A model generated the notes under the pieces. That model was not told the DNA's origin. It worked only from the letters and a program-made list of their open reading frames with translations, and searched no databases. A program made the translations under genes and the position numbers. DNA of 64,000 bases, taken from assembly GCA_963775335.1 (NCBI GenBank), contig CAVZIJ010000003.1, positions 1,550,001 to 1,614,000 of the forward strand, written 5' to 3'. The stretch is from CAVQCX01 sp963775335. GTDB taxonomy: Bacteria > Pseudomonadota > Gammaproteobacteria > Chromatiales > Chromatiaceae. Below, piece by piece: positions 1 through 8,681 of this stretch (positions within the stretch are counted from its first letter, which is position 1; each line of letters begins with the position of its first letter).

Positions 1-344
1 AGCAGCCCGAGCCGCTCCTCGAAGGACAGGGTCTGGATATCGGGGATCCGGTGCTGCTCCAGGAGTGCCTGGTGCATGCCGGCCAGGCGCAGGCTCTGGA
101 GTTTGTCCGACGACTCTGCCCGCCCTCGAACTTCAATCTCAGGACCTGTTTGATCTTACGCATGGATAACCTCTCTGCTGACATCTGCCCCGTCCTCAAC
201 CAGTGAAAACGGGGCAGCATACCGGTGTGGTTATCCCGCGCCGGGATCGCTCCCAACCCCCCTGTCCGGGGGGTGGCAGGCTTGCCGTGGAATGGGTGGC
301 AGCTTTGCTATGGAATCAGTGGCAGGGTTCGACCGGAATACGCA
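1..344 (-). mobile_element. IS21-family element, internally deleted, runs off left edge
   Basis: Reading the minus strand, a start codon at 163 opens MRKIKQVLRLKFEGGQS, which matches the usual IstA N-terminus. After about 17 codons the frame is lost near 108-115. From 107 to the window edge another frame reads KLQSLRLAGMHQALLEQH and LSFEERLGLL, the signature N-terminus of the IstB helper ATPase. Almost all of istA is therefore deleted and its first codons abut istB. At 272-339 there are three imperfect 22-23 bp repeats built on GTGGCAG...GGAAT, as expected for the multiple terminal repeats of IS21 elements, and the end is probably at the TGCG terminus near 344. The element cannot transpose by itself. 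The family call is from remembered IstA/IstB consensus; the deletion is read directly. Confidence 0.75.
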
Positions 345-641
345 CGTTATATCGCTAATTACGATAATATAGTCCAATAAATATCGTTATTTAAGATATT
401 AATCTCTGTGTATAGTACGAGTCGTATTCGAAAAGCAACCATCCCCGGGCCGCCGCGAACTGGTCAGTGCCGTTGGCGCGGCCGACGGCAGGGACCCGCC
501 GACGGGGCCGAAACCGCCGGCTCGCGGAGCCCCGGGGACCTGAGCATCGGCAATCCGGCCTGTCGCCGATGTTTATCGACCCTGGGTCGGGAACAGGAGA
601 ACGGGAGAACAGACGATGATTGCGGTACGGGTCGTCATGAA

Positions 642-2290
642 CTGAAGTTTTGTACTTTCTCAGTGTCGCAATTATCGACCGTCGGGAATGCGCGTGAAAC
701 AGTCGCGGTGACGTAGCGCGTCGGGATTTCTTCATCTTCAGAACGTTAGTATATTATTGACTACAGGATGGTCGCCATATTAGTGCATGCTTATAGATGA
801 TCAGCCGCCCGCAGAACGCGCTGACAGCCGCATAATTGCGAGAAAAAACAGTCGCTTAAACGTGAATAGGGGCTCGATTCGAGGTATAATCAAGGTTGCA
901 CAAGCCAATGATTTACCAACAAAAAGAGCCCCTACTCGATGCCTATCTTACGCACTCTCGCCAACGATTTCCAAGCCCTGTTTCCGGCCAACGACAAGGG
1001 TCAGGAGCGCTTTCGCTGGCTCATCCTGACATTGCAAGCGATCGTCGTGCCGATCACCGCCTCGCGCACCTCCAACTTGTTGCGGGCCATCGAGACACTG
1101 TTCGGTGTGAGTATCGCCGAGTGGCGCTACTACACCTTCATGGCTTCAGTGAAGCTGCCCTGGGAGCGGCTGTGGAATCTGCTCTGGCGGCGTATCCCCA
1201 GCCCGTTGAGCGATGGGCGTCTGCTGCTGGCGCTTGATGATTCCATCAACCCGAAGACCGGCAAACACATCTTCGGCTGCCAGCGTACCTTCGATCATGC
1301 GGCCAAGACCAACCAGACGCGCTATCCGTGGGCGCAGACCATCCTCACCGTGGGGCTGCTCAAGAAAATCCACGGGCGCTGGGCCTGCTTGCCGCTGGCC
1401 TTCGCTTTTTATCTGCGCCGCAAGAGCTTGGAGGGCGCCGATCTGAAACTGCGCCGCCAGTCGCTGGTCTTTCGCAGCAAGTTCGAGCAGGCCGTGCGGC
1501 TGATCGCACAGCTTGGCAGTGTCTTCAAGAACGCGCCGATGCTGATCGCCACTGACAGCTGGTTCGGCAACAACGGACTGTTCAAGCCGTTGCGAGAGCA
1601 GCTCGGTACGCGCGCCCATCTGCTCTCGCGGTTGCGGGTCAACTCCGCTCTCTACGCACTCCCCGAACCAGCGAAGAAGGGTAGCGGCGGAAGACCCAGG
1701 AAATATGGCAATCGTCTCGGTAACGCGACACAGTTGGCCGATGCGATGCGCAAGCATGCCAGCACCTATACGCTGCATGTGTACGGGGACCTGCGCGAGG
1801 TCGTGGCCGCCCAGCGTATCGTGATGCTCAAGACCTTGCGCTGCCGTGTGCGTGTCGTCTGGGTCTACCGCAAGAGCCAATGGGTTGCGCTGCTGACCAC
1901 GGACCTTGATCTCAGCGTCGAGCAGATCATCGAATACTACTCGGCGCGGTGGAAAATCGAAGCGGGGTTCCGCGAGATCAAACAAGAGATCGGCAGCACC
2001 GAGACTCAGACGCGCAAACCCGAGTCGGTTACCAATCACCTGCATTTCTGCATGGCAGCCACCACCATCACCTGGATCTACGCCGAGCACTTGCCTCAAG
2101 CCCCGGCGCGGCGCTACGCTTCGCAAAAGACCACCGAGTTTGCCTTCGGGGACGCACGAAGGTCCCTCGCCAAACACCTGGCCAACGAGGGTTTTGGTAT
2201 CAATTGCCAGAATTCGCGCAAACCGGATCGAAATCCTTTGATCTCAACTATCATGCGCCTCGTCGCGTGAGGAAAAACAAGAAACTTCAG
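642..2290 (+). mobile_element. IS4-family insertion sequence, apparently complete
   Basis: The ends form inverted repeats: the left end starts CTGAAGTTTTGTACTTTCTCA (split here as CTGAAGTTT then TGTACTTTCTCA) and the right end, read in reverse complement, starts CTGAAGTTTCTTG. GTCATGAA occurs immediately outside both ends (634-641 and 2291-2298) and is the 8-bp target duplication. The element is about 1649 bp with one transposase gene and a 297-bp leader. TATAAT at 885-890 is a likely transposase -10 box. The intact ends and identical duplication suggest a fairly recent insertion. Confidence 0.85.
939..2270 (+). CDS. IS4-family transposase (DDE)
   Basis: This 443-residue protein catalyses cut-and-paste movement of the surrounding element. 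The diagnostic IS4 YREK signature is visible near residues 335-355 as YSARWKIEAGFREIK, with the spacing Y-2-R-3-E-6-K; its Glu is the third catalytic acid. The first two aspartates fit LALDDSIN (about residue 100) and IATDSWFG (about residue 205). The frame is uninterrupted, so the enzyme may be active. It stops 20 bp before the right inverted repeat. Confidence 0.9.
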   Translation: MPILRTLANDFQALFPANDKGQERFRWLILTLQAIVVPITASRTSNLLRAIETLFGVSIAEWRYYTFMASVKLPWERLWNLLWRRIPSPLSDGRLLLALDDSINPKTGKHIFGCQRTFDHAAKTNQTRYPWAQTILTVGLLKKIHGRWACLPLAFAFYLRRKSLEGADLKLRRQSLVFRSKFEQAVRLIAQLGSVFKNAPMLIATDSWFGNNGLFKPLREQLGTRAHLLSRLRVNSALYALPEPAKKGSGGRPRKYGNRLGNATQLADAMRKHASTYTLHVYGDLREVVAAQRIVMLKTLRCRVRVVWVYRKSQWVALLTTDLDLSVEQIIEYYSARWKIEAGFREIKQEIGSTETQTRKPESVTNHLHFCMAATTITWIYAEHLPQAPARRYASQKTTEFAFGDARRSLAKHLANEGFGINCQNSRKPDRNPLISTIMRLVA

Positions 2291-2930
2291 GTCATGAAGT
2301 TTACCAACGAGCCATTGAAGCGCACGCCGGTGGTGCTGCGGATGGATGCGGACGGGCTCGAGACGGCCGCTGTCCTGACGGATCGCTCCGGTGTCGCGCA
2401 ATTCGAGCTTCCTCCGGGCAGCGGCAAGGTTCTGGTATCGGGCGTCGAACGCTATCACGGTCGTCTGGTCGACGAGATCCTGGTCGACCTCTGGTCCATT
2501 ACGCAGTCCGAGAACAATTCCGCCGGGGCGCCCGGCGAATTTCCTGCGGGCAGCAATGCCTATCCGGGCATGAGCACCCGATCTGTCTCAGTGGACGGCC
2601 GGATGATCCTGACCGACAGCGAAGGCTATTTGGTAGATCCGACCGACTGGTCCGAGGGGTTCTCCAGAGTCCAGGCGGCGAATGAAGGCGTGGAGCTCAA
2701 TACCGAGCACTGGGAGGTCATCCGGTTTCTGCGTGAGCGCTATGCCAAGCAGGGCTACCAGGCCAGCGTGCGCGACATGATCCGCCATTTTCGCCAGGTG
2801 TGGGGTGCGACGAGAGGCTCCAATCGCTACCTGCATAGGCTGTTTCCCCGGGGTGGACCGCAGAAGCAGGGCAACCGTCTGGCCGGGTTGTTGCGAACCA
2901 AGGGCGAGCATTGAAGGAAGGCGTTGCGCA

Positions 2931-5282
2931 ATGCTCAGAGCAAATTCAAAACCCGGTCGGCGCCTTGCGGAGCTCACGCGGATCGTTCACGAGGTGGACT
3001 CCGCCCCCAACTTGGAGAATGCGCTGGCCGTGTTGGTGCGCCGGACCCGCGAGGTTATGGGCGCTGATGTCTGCACGGTGTACTTTACCGATGAGGACGA
3101 TCGCCGGCATGTGATCGCTGCTACCGATGGCCTGTCGTCCCGGGTGGTGGGCAATGTCGACTGCGGGTTTGGCAAGGGCCTGATAGGGCGGGTTGCCGAG
3201 AGCCACCGAGCCCTTAATCTGGATGAGGTTCCGCCCGGGCTCGATCAAGACTTTCTGCGGCAGGCAGGGGTGGCCCCATACCGGGGTTTTCTCGGTGTGC
3301 CCGTTGTTCACAAGACGAAGGTTCTGGGCGTCCTGGTGGTGCGACAGCGCGAAGCGCGCCGCTTCGACGATGCCGACGAGGCATTCCTCGCCACCGTCGC
3401 CGCACAACTCGGCGGCGCGATCGCGTACGCGAAGGCGAGCGGGGAGTGGCGCAGGCTGTGCCGTCCACAGGAGTCGGTGCCGAGGCGGATCGAAGGACTG
3501 GCGGGTGCGCCGGGCCTGGCCTTGGGGCGCGGCGCGGTAGTGCTCGGTGCTCATCGGATCGGGCAAATCCCCGATCGTACCGTCGATGACACCCAAGCCG
3601 AGGAAGCCCGATTGCGCAGGGCAGTGCAAGAGGTCCAGGAGGAAGTGGCCGCGCTCGGCGGCGGCCTGGTAGGCGTTCTGTCGGAGGCGGATCGCGCCCT
3701 GTTTGACGCCTATGGTTTGTTGCTGGATAGCCCGGAGATCTTGGATGCCATGCTGGGCCTGGCGCGACAGCAGGGCGTTTGGGCGCCGGGCGCGGTATCT
3801 CGCGCCATTGAGGTGTACGCGTCCCGGTTCGATGCCATGCAGGACCCCTACCTGCGAGAGCGGGCTACGGATGTCCGGGCGCTCGGTGACCGAATCCTGG
3901 CGAAGCTGCTGGGTACCTCCGGCGCGGTGGCGATCGGGCAAGACGCCACGGTGCTGATCGGCCAGTCGCTGAGCGCCATCGATATCGGCCAGGCGCAGCG
4001 CGGAAATCTGGTCGGAATCATCTCCGGCGAAGGGTCGGCTCTCTCCCATGCCGCCATCCTCGCCCGCGCACTGGGCATTCCCGCGGTGGTCGGGGTGTCG
4101 GGTCTGCCCTTGGCGCATCTGGATGGCCAGGAGCTGGTGGTGGATGGGACCGCCGGTCAGGTGCATCTGCGCCCGGGCGCATCCATGCGTCGGGAATTCG
4201 AGCACACTATCGAAAGCCAGAGGCGCTCGGTGCAGGCCCTCGAGGCGGTGCGGGAACTTGACGCGGTGACGCCAGATGGCGCCAGGGTGGATCTCTTCAT
4301 CAATGCGGGGCTGAGCTTCGACCCGAAAGCGGCAGCATCGGCCGGTTCCGCGGGCATCGGGCTGTTTCGCTCCGAACTGCCCTTCATGCTGTTCGACCGC
4401 CTGCCCAGCGAGCACGAACAGCAGCAGATCTATCGGCAGGCGTTGCAGGCGATGAGCCCCTTGCCCGTCACACTGCGTACCCTCGACGTGGGTGGGGACA
4501 AGAACCTGCCTTACCTCGTCGCCGATGCCGGGGCCAACCCGGCCCTTGGCCGGCGGGGCATCCGCTTTACGCTGGATCATCCGGAGATATTCTTGACGCA
4601 GCTGCGAGCCGCCCTGCGAGCCAATGTCGGATTGGGCAATCTGCGTCTGCTGCTGCCCATGATCGGTGGGGTCGATGAGCTGGAACAGGCGCTGGAAATG
4701 TTCGCGCAGGCGATGCAGCAACTGAGGGACGAAGGCTCGCCGGTCTCGCGTCCTCCCATCGGCGTCATGATCGAGGTGCCGGCGGCCGTCTATCAGGCCG
4801 AGGCGCTGGCCCGTCGGGCGGACTTCCTGTCGGTCGGGACCAACGACCTGGCGCAGTATCTGTTGGCGGCGGACCGCAACAATTCACGAATCTCCGCCCG
4901 CCTCGACCCCACGCATCCGGCGTTGCTTCTGGCGCTGAAACAGGTCGCGGATTCGGCACTTCACGTGGGCAAGCCGGTGACCGTATGCGGGGAGATTGCC
5001 GGCGATCCGGCAATGGCGCTGCTGTTGCTGGGAATGGGATTTGACGGACTCAGCATGAGTCCCGCCGCACTGCCGGGGGTGAAGTGGGCCGTGCGCAATG
5101 TCGCCTCGGAGCGGATGCGCGCCTTGGCCGCGAAGGCGCTGCGGTGCGAGCACCCCGGATCCATCCGCGAGCTTCTGGCCGTGGCGAACGACGAAATCGG
5201 AGTCGAGCGGTTGGCGTCACCAGCCGGCCGGAGCCACACTCGCGCGGATCGCAAGCAGGCATTCGCCGCTGCCGGCACCTGA
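2931..5282 (+). CDS. ptsP: phosphoenolpyruvate-protein phosphotransferase PtsP (enzyme I-Ntr)
   Basis: First enzyme of the nitrogen-related phosphotransferase system: it takes phosphate from PEP and passes it to NPr. ATG 2931 is preferred because GAAGGAAGG lies just upstream and the 783-residue length fits the family (about 750-760). Order: GAF sensor domain (about 20-165), enzyme I N-terminal helical domain (about 175-295), phosphohistidine swivel domain with LSHAAILARALGIPAVVG (active His about residue 373), then the PEP-binding barrel ending with VCGEIAGDPA (active Cys about 686). The GAF domain usually binds glutamine or a related signal. It directly follows the DsrC-like gene; in many gammaproteobacteria rppH sits there instead. 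IS4 insertion upstream may have altered its transcription. Confidence 0.93.
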   Translation: MLRANSKPGRRLAELTRIVHEVDSAPNLENALAVLVRRTREVMGADVCTVYFTDEDDRRHVIAATDGLSSRVVGNVDCGFGKGLIGRVAESHRALNLDEVPPGLDQDFLRQAGVAPYRGFLGVPVVHKTKVLGVLVVRQREARRFDDADEAFLATVAAQLGGAIAYAKASGEWRRLCRPQESVPRRIEGLAGAPGLALGRGAVVLGAHRIGQIPDRTVDDTQAEEARLRRAVQEVQEEVAALGGGLVGVLSEADRALFDAYGLLLDSPEILDAMLGLARQQGVWAPGAVSRAIEVYASRFDAMQDPYLRERATDVRALGDRILAKLLGTSGAVAIGQDATVLIGQSLSAIDIGQAQRGNLVGIISGEGSALSHAAILARALGIPAVVGVSGLPLAHLDGQELVVDGTAGQVHLRPGASMRREFEHTIESQRRSVQALEAVRELDAVTPDGARVDLFINAGLSFDPKAAASAGSAGIGLFRSELPFMLFDRLPSEHEQQQIYRQALQAMSPLPVTLRTLDVGGDKNLPYLVADAGANPALGRRGIRFTLDHPEIFLTQLRAALRANVGLGNLRLLLPMIGGVDELEQALEMFAQAMQQLRDEGSPVSRPPIGVMIEVPAAVYQAEALARRADFLSVGTNDLAQYLLAADRNNSRISARLDPTHPALLLALKQVADSALHVGKPVTVCGEIAGDPAMALLLLGMGFDGLSMSPAALPGVKWAVRNVASERMRALAAKALRCEHPGSIRELLAVANDEIGVERLASPAGRSHTRADRKQAFAAAGT

Positions 5283-5288
5283 GAAGCC

Positions 5289-5522
5289 ATGCACCGGCAC
5301 CCCGCGCTTCGCAACCTTTCCAGCGACCATCACAGCGGTCTGGTGCTCGCCTCGATCTTCGCGGGTACCCTCACCCGGGACGTTGTTCCGATATTCGATG
5401 GGTCGGACTGCCGGCTCTGGATGGCGGTCTCGCAGATCTCGTGGATGCTCGGCTTCGGCGCCTTCCCGGCGGCGTATATTCCGATCCGGATTCGACCACG
5501 GAGGATGGCCGGCGCCGGCTAA
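5289..5522 (+). pseudogene. chimeric remnant: hemerythrin-like N-terminus joined to NnrS-like C-terminus
   Basis: A 77-codon frame. Residues 1-21 (HPALRNLSSDHHSGLVLA) match the beginning of hemerythrin HHE-domain proteins, where the HH pair ligates iron. From about residue 25 the sequence changes to TRDVVPIFDG...WRLW-like and ends GAFPAAYIPIRIRPR, which resembles the final transmembrane helix and tail of NnrS, a heme-copper membrane protein of nitric oxide metabolism. No complete protein of either family fits in 77 residues, so a deletion probably fused the two ends. The nearby NO reductase supports a former denitrification/NO-stress cluster. The NnrS match is from memory of family C-termini and is less certain than the hemerythrin part. 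Confidence 0.55.
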
Positions 5523-5535
5523 CCGGGCGCTCTCC

Positions 5536-5907
5536 ATGACTCCGAAGATCGAGATCAAACGGGTGTACGAGTCCCCGGTGCCGGAAGACGGTCGCCGTGT
5601 GCTGGTGGAGCGCCTGTGGCCGCGGGGCGTGCGCAAGGATGCCCTGAAACTGGACATGTGGGCCAGGGAGTTGGGGGCGAGCGACGTGCTGCGCCGTTGG
5701 TACGGCCATGACCCCGAGCGCTGGCCGGAGTTTCGACGGCGGTATCGGGCCGAGCTCCTGGGGCAGCCGGAGCATTGGCGCCCGCTTGTGGAGCTCGCCC
5801 GTGAAGACTCTCTGACGCTGCTGTTCAGCGCACGCGACCCGTTGCGCAACAATGCGTTTGCCCTACGTGAATTCTTGCTGGAGCGATTGACTGCTCCAGG
5901 GAATTGA
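5536..5907 (+). CDS. DUF488 family protein
   Basis: A 123-residue cytosolic protein. Typical DUF488 features are KRVYESPVPEDGRRVLVERLWPRGV at the N-terminus (quoted in parts: KRVYESP and VLVERLWPRG), then a central WYGHDPERWPEFRRRY block and a C-terminal LLFSARDPLRNNA segment. The family's biochemical role is not established; members are often annotated as uncharacterised, sometimes linked to NO or stress genes. ATG 5536 is used because conserved sequence begins within a few residues; the ribosome site is weak. The chimeric remnant ends 13 bp upstream. Confidence 0.85.
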   Translation: MTPKIEIKRVYESPVPEDGRRVLVERLWPRGVRKDALKLDMWARELGASDVLRRWYGHDPERWPEFRRRYRAELLGQPEHWRPLVELAREDSLTLLFSARDPLRNNAFALREFLLERLTAPGN

Positions 5908-6023
5908 CCGGGGAGCGGTGGACGCCGGCGCACTCAGGATGCCGGCATACACCACGTTGACGGTGCCGGTCGTCAGCCCGTTCTCCGGAAGATACCGGGC
6001 AAGCGGCTCAAACAGGCAGTCAC

Positions 6024-6242
6024 CTATCCCGTGCTCCGGGTGTCGCAGCGAGAGACCGTCGATGAGACCGCCATGCGGCCAGCGAAGCGGTCAGCGACGG
6101 GCTCATCGGGCAGTAACCGATACCAGAGTGCCCCGTAGAGCGCCAATACCAGCGTCTCGCGCCGGGAAACATCGTCCACGCCGGCGGCCTTGAGCACCGC
6201 ATCGAGCACGCGTCGGCGATGAGCCATCAGAGACAGAGTCAA
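6024..6242 (-). pseudogene. C-terminal fragment of a TetR-family regulator
   Basis: The minus strand encodes RRRVLDAVLKAAGVDD...ETLVLALYGALWYRLLPDEPVADRFAGR, which resembles the ligand-binding C-terminal helix region of TetR regulators (LYGPLYYRLL type motif). There is no helix-turn-helix in any frame upstream. After GRMAV the frame degenerates. A neighbouring minus-strand frame (about 5927-6085) continues with plausible but unrecognised protein-like sequence (CLFEPLARYLPENGL), perhaps from another broken gene. The fragment lies just downstream of the NO reductase gene on the same strand, so it may once have been a regulator in that cluster. Confidence 0.5.
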
Positions 6243-6294
6243 TGGTCGACACCTTGGCCCGCATGCCGGAATGCGCGGGTATCCTGGCGCAACC

Positions 6295-8574
6295 TTACGC
6301 CGGCCGACGGCCTACCCACAGTTTGCGCAGGAAATCATAGGCCATGACCAGCGCGCCCAGGGCGAAAACCACATCGCCCGGCATACGCATCCACTGCCAG
6401 AACACCATGGTGTCATAGAACTTCAGGCTGCGCGCATAGGCGTAACCGTGGGTGTACACCGCTTCCAGCTGCGGCCATCCGATCGGATAGAAATTCATCA
6501 CGATCCACATGGCCAAGCCGATGTTGTAGAGCCAGAAAGCCCATACTCCCGCCCGATCACTCCAGGGGCGCTCACCGTTTAGGAAGCGTAGCACCATGTA
6601 AATGAGACCGATGGCCAACAGACCGAAGGCGCCGAATAGGGAAGTATGCGCGTGGTTGAGCGTCAGGAAGGTGCCATGCTCGTAGTAGTTGACCAGCGGC
6701 GCATTGAGCGTGCCTCCGCCGAACACGCCCGCGCCAACGAAGTTCCAGAACGCCGAGCCTAGAATGTACAGATAGGCCAACCGGTAGGGAAAATGGTTTT
6801 GCTCGGCGATGTGTCGACGCTGGTCGATCGCTTCCATGACCAGCAGGAACAACGGTAGTACCTCGAGGAACGAGAACATGCTGCCGACGCCAATCCACAG
6901 CCCCGGCTCGCCCGCCCAGTACATATGGTGCCCCGTCCCAAGGATGCCGCTCAACAGGATCAGGATCCACTCGAACAGCACCGCACGCTCGACCAGCTGG
7001 CGCGTTACCAATCCCAGTGCCATCAGGAAGTAGCCGGTGATGGCCGCCGTGAACAGCTCGAACGCCCACTCGACCCACAGGTGCACCACCCACCAGCGCC
7101 AGAAGTCAGTGATGGCAAACGACGGGTTGGGCTCTGCCAGCGGGACCATGCCGAACACGTAGATCACGGCTACGCCCAGGGTGCTGTACCACAGCAGATG
7201 TTCGATGCGGAACAGACTGTAGAGCGAGCCGCCCTCCTTGAACAGCGTCTGCAGCGTCGGCCAGAAGGCGCGCAGCAACACCAGACTCCAGACGAAAAGA
7301 CCCACGAAGAACAGTATTTGCCAGAAGCGCCCCAGCTCGAGATAGGACAAACCCTGGTTCCCGAACCAGAACCAGTGCTTGCCGATCACGCCCATGATGC
7401 CCAGGTAGTTGCCTGTCAACGCGCCGGCGACGATCACCACAAGCACCCAGAAGATCAGGTTGACCAGCAGCCGTTGGCCTGCCGGCTCGCGCTTGCCGAT
7501 CAGCGGCGCGAGAAACAGGCCAGCGCCGATCCAGCTCACGCCAATCCAGACGATGGGTGCCTGCAAGTGCACGTCGCGCAGGAAAGCGAACGGCAGCCAG
7601 CGGTTGACATCGACACCGTAAAAACCAGACCGCTCAGCGTAGTAGTGAGCGAGGATACCGCCGGCACCGATTTGCACCAGCAGCACCGCCGCCACCACCA
7701 GAAAATACTTCCACAGCGCCTTCTGGCTTGGCGTGAGCGCGGCAAAGCCTTGCAGTGTGGGCGCATAGGTTTCGTTCGGGGCTTTTGGCTCGATGAACAG
7801 GCGGAACACGACCAGCACCGCGCCGATGCCAAAGAACACCAGGGTGAGAGAGGCCCACGTCCACTGAAACGTCGAGGCGGTGGGAACGTTGCCGACCAGC
7901 GGTTCGGCCGGCCAGTTGGAGGTCCAGGAATAGTCTTTACCCGGACGGCGCGCCACGGTAGTCAGCGACGAGTACAGTAAGAAGTCTGCGGTCTGTGCAG
8001 CGCTGGTCGCATCCAGGCTGTAAGCACGCGTGTAACCCTTGACGTCGTTATCGCCCAGCAGCAACGGCGTGATGCGCCCGCGCAGAGTGATGATCGCATC
8101 GGCCACGGGCGGCGGCAGCACAACCGTCGGTTGACTCAAATCTATCCCCTGCAGCGCCGCCCGCATCGCTTGCGTGACCCCGGACTGCTGATCGGGCGTC
8201 AGCCGGGCAAAGGGCACGCGGAATCGTGTTTGCGCGACCTCGTCTTGAACCTCCCGGGCAAGCTGCACCAGATACTCGGCGGTGTAGTCCTCGCCAAAAT
8301 ACGACCCCATACCGTAAAGGCTGCCGTAATCCATCAGATCCGCCTGCTGGAACCCGGATTTGCCGGCAACCACGTCGTCGCGGGTCATCACGACCTGCCC
8401 GGAGGGACTTACGAACTGCTTCGGCAGTGGGGCCGCTTCGCGGTAGGTGGCATAGGTGGCCCAGAGCATCGCGCCCCAGCAGCACAGCGTCACGGCTAAC
8501 AGGACCCAGATCAAGGCCTTGCTTGTCTTGTCCTGGGGTGTGTCTCCGGAGTTTGGGACTCGAGTGGAAATCAT
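6295..8574 (-). CDS. norB: quinol-dependent nitric oxide reductase, single-subunit qNor
   Basis: Reduces 2 NO to N2O using quinol electrons, in the inner membrane. The 759-residue length matches qNor (fusion of NorC-like and NorB-like parts), not the shorter cytochrome-dependent NorB. The first ~230 residues form a periplasmic region after one helix (about 20-42) and lack a CXXCH heme c motif. The following ~12 helices carry heme and FeB ligands: WWVVHLWVEW, GILGTGHHMYW and LTLNHAHTSLFGAFG. The gene is detached from any norC or norQD. An FNR/Dnr-type promoter lies upstream, which implies expression under low oxygen and/or NO. Its role may be NO detoxification or a denitrification step. Confidence 0.93.
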   Translation of the reverse strand: MISTRVPNSGDTPQDKTSKALIWVLLAVTLCCWGAMLWATYATYREAAPLPKQFVSPSGQVVMTRDDVVAGKSGFQQADLMDYGSLYGMGSYFGEDYTAEYLVQLAREVQDEVAQTRFRVPFARLTPDQQSGVTQAMRAALQGIDLSQPTVVLPPPVADAIITLRGRITPLLLGDNDVKGYTRAYSLDATSAAQTADFLLYSSLTTVARRPGKDYSWTSNWPAEPLVGNVPTASTFQWTWASLTLVFFGIGAVLVVFRLFIEPKAPNETYAPTLQGFAALTPSQKALWKYFLVVAAVLLVQIGAGGILAHYYAERSGFYGVDVNRWLPFAFLRDVHLQAPIVWIGVSWIGAGLFLAPLIGKREPAGQRLLVNLIFWVLVVIVAGALTGNYLGIMGVIGKHWFWFGNQGLSYLELGRFWQILFFVGLFVWSLVLLRAFWPTLQTLFKEGGSLYSLFRIEHLLWYSTLGVAVIYVFGMVPLAEPNPSFAITDFWRWWVVHLWVEWAFELFTAAITGYFLMALGLVTRQLVERAVLFEWILILLSGILGTGHHMYWAGEPGLWIGVGSMFSFLEVLPLFLLVMEAIDQRRHIAEQNHFPYRLAYLYILGSAFWNFVGAGVFGGGTLNAPLVNYYEHGTFLTLNHAHTSLFGAFGLLAIGLIYMVLRFLNGERPWSDRAGVWAFWLYNIGLAMWIVMNFYPIGWPQLEAVYTHGYAYARSLKFYDTMVFWQWMRMPGDVVFALGALVMAYDFLRKLWVGRRPA

Positions 8575-8597
8575 GGCGGCTCTCTGCGATTGGGCTT

Positions 8598-8648
8598 GCG
8601 CGAGAATATAACCAAGGGCGGCAGTCGGGATACTTGATGTTAGTCAAG
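8598..8648 (-). promoter_or_regulatory. FNR/Dnr-type box and -10 of the norB promoter
   Basis: CTTGATGTTAGTCAAG at 8633-8648 is a near-perfect palindrome fitting TTGAT-N4-ATCAA, the CRP/FNR-family consensus, with one mismatch (GTCAA). Reading toward norB, TATATT (8605-8610 on the plus strand) is a good -10. A start near 8599 places the box centre about 41.5 bp upstream, the classical class II activator position. The controlling protein (FNR, Dnr or NnrR) is not in the window. Confidence 0.75.
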
Positions 8649-8681
8649 AGGCAACGCGTGTCAGCAGGAGCCGCAGCATGA

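Larger units (their letters stand above)
616..2914 (+). pseudogene. DsrC/TusE-family protein without redox cysteines (RspA-like), split by an IS4 element
   Basis: The 5' end is ATG at 616, after a strong AGGAGA-type ribosome site, and reads MIAVRVV. The IS occupies 642-2290. Removing it with one copy of the 8-bp duplication joins the frame exactly, giving MIAVRVVMKFTNEPLK and a product of about 213 residues. The first ~75 residues look like a small beta-sandwich (carboxypeptidase-regulatory-like) domain. The last ~105 are a DsrC domain, with WEVIRFLRERY and the RYLHRLFP segment. Both DsrC cysteines are absent: the position usually KQACKIAG reads KQGNRLAG, and the C-terminus ends KGEH instead of a penultimate Cys. 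Cysteine-free DsrC homologues have been named RspA and proposed to be regulatory. The 3' part keeps an ATG at 2294, inside the target duplication, but with a poor ribosome site. ptsP follows after 16 bp, so the two were probably an operon. Confidence 0.8.

Noticed and set aside
2294..2296. ATG 2294 as the native start of the DsrC-like gene
   Set aside because: It lies in the IS target duplication; the true start at 616 has a strong ribosome site and restores the conserved N-terminus.
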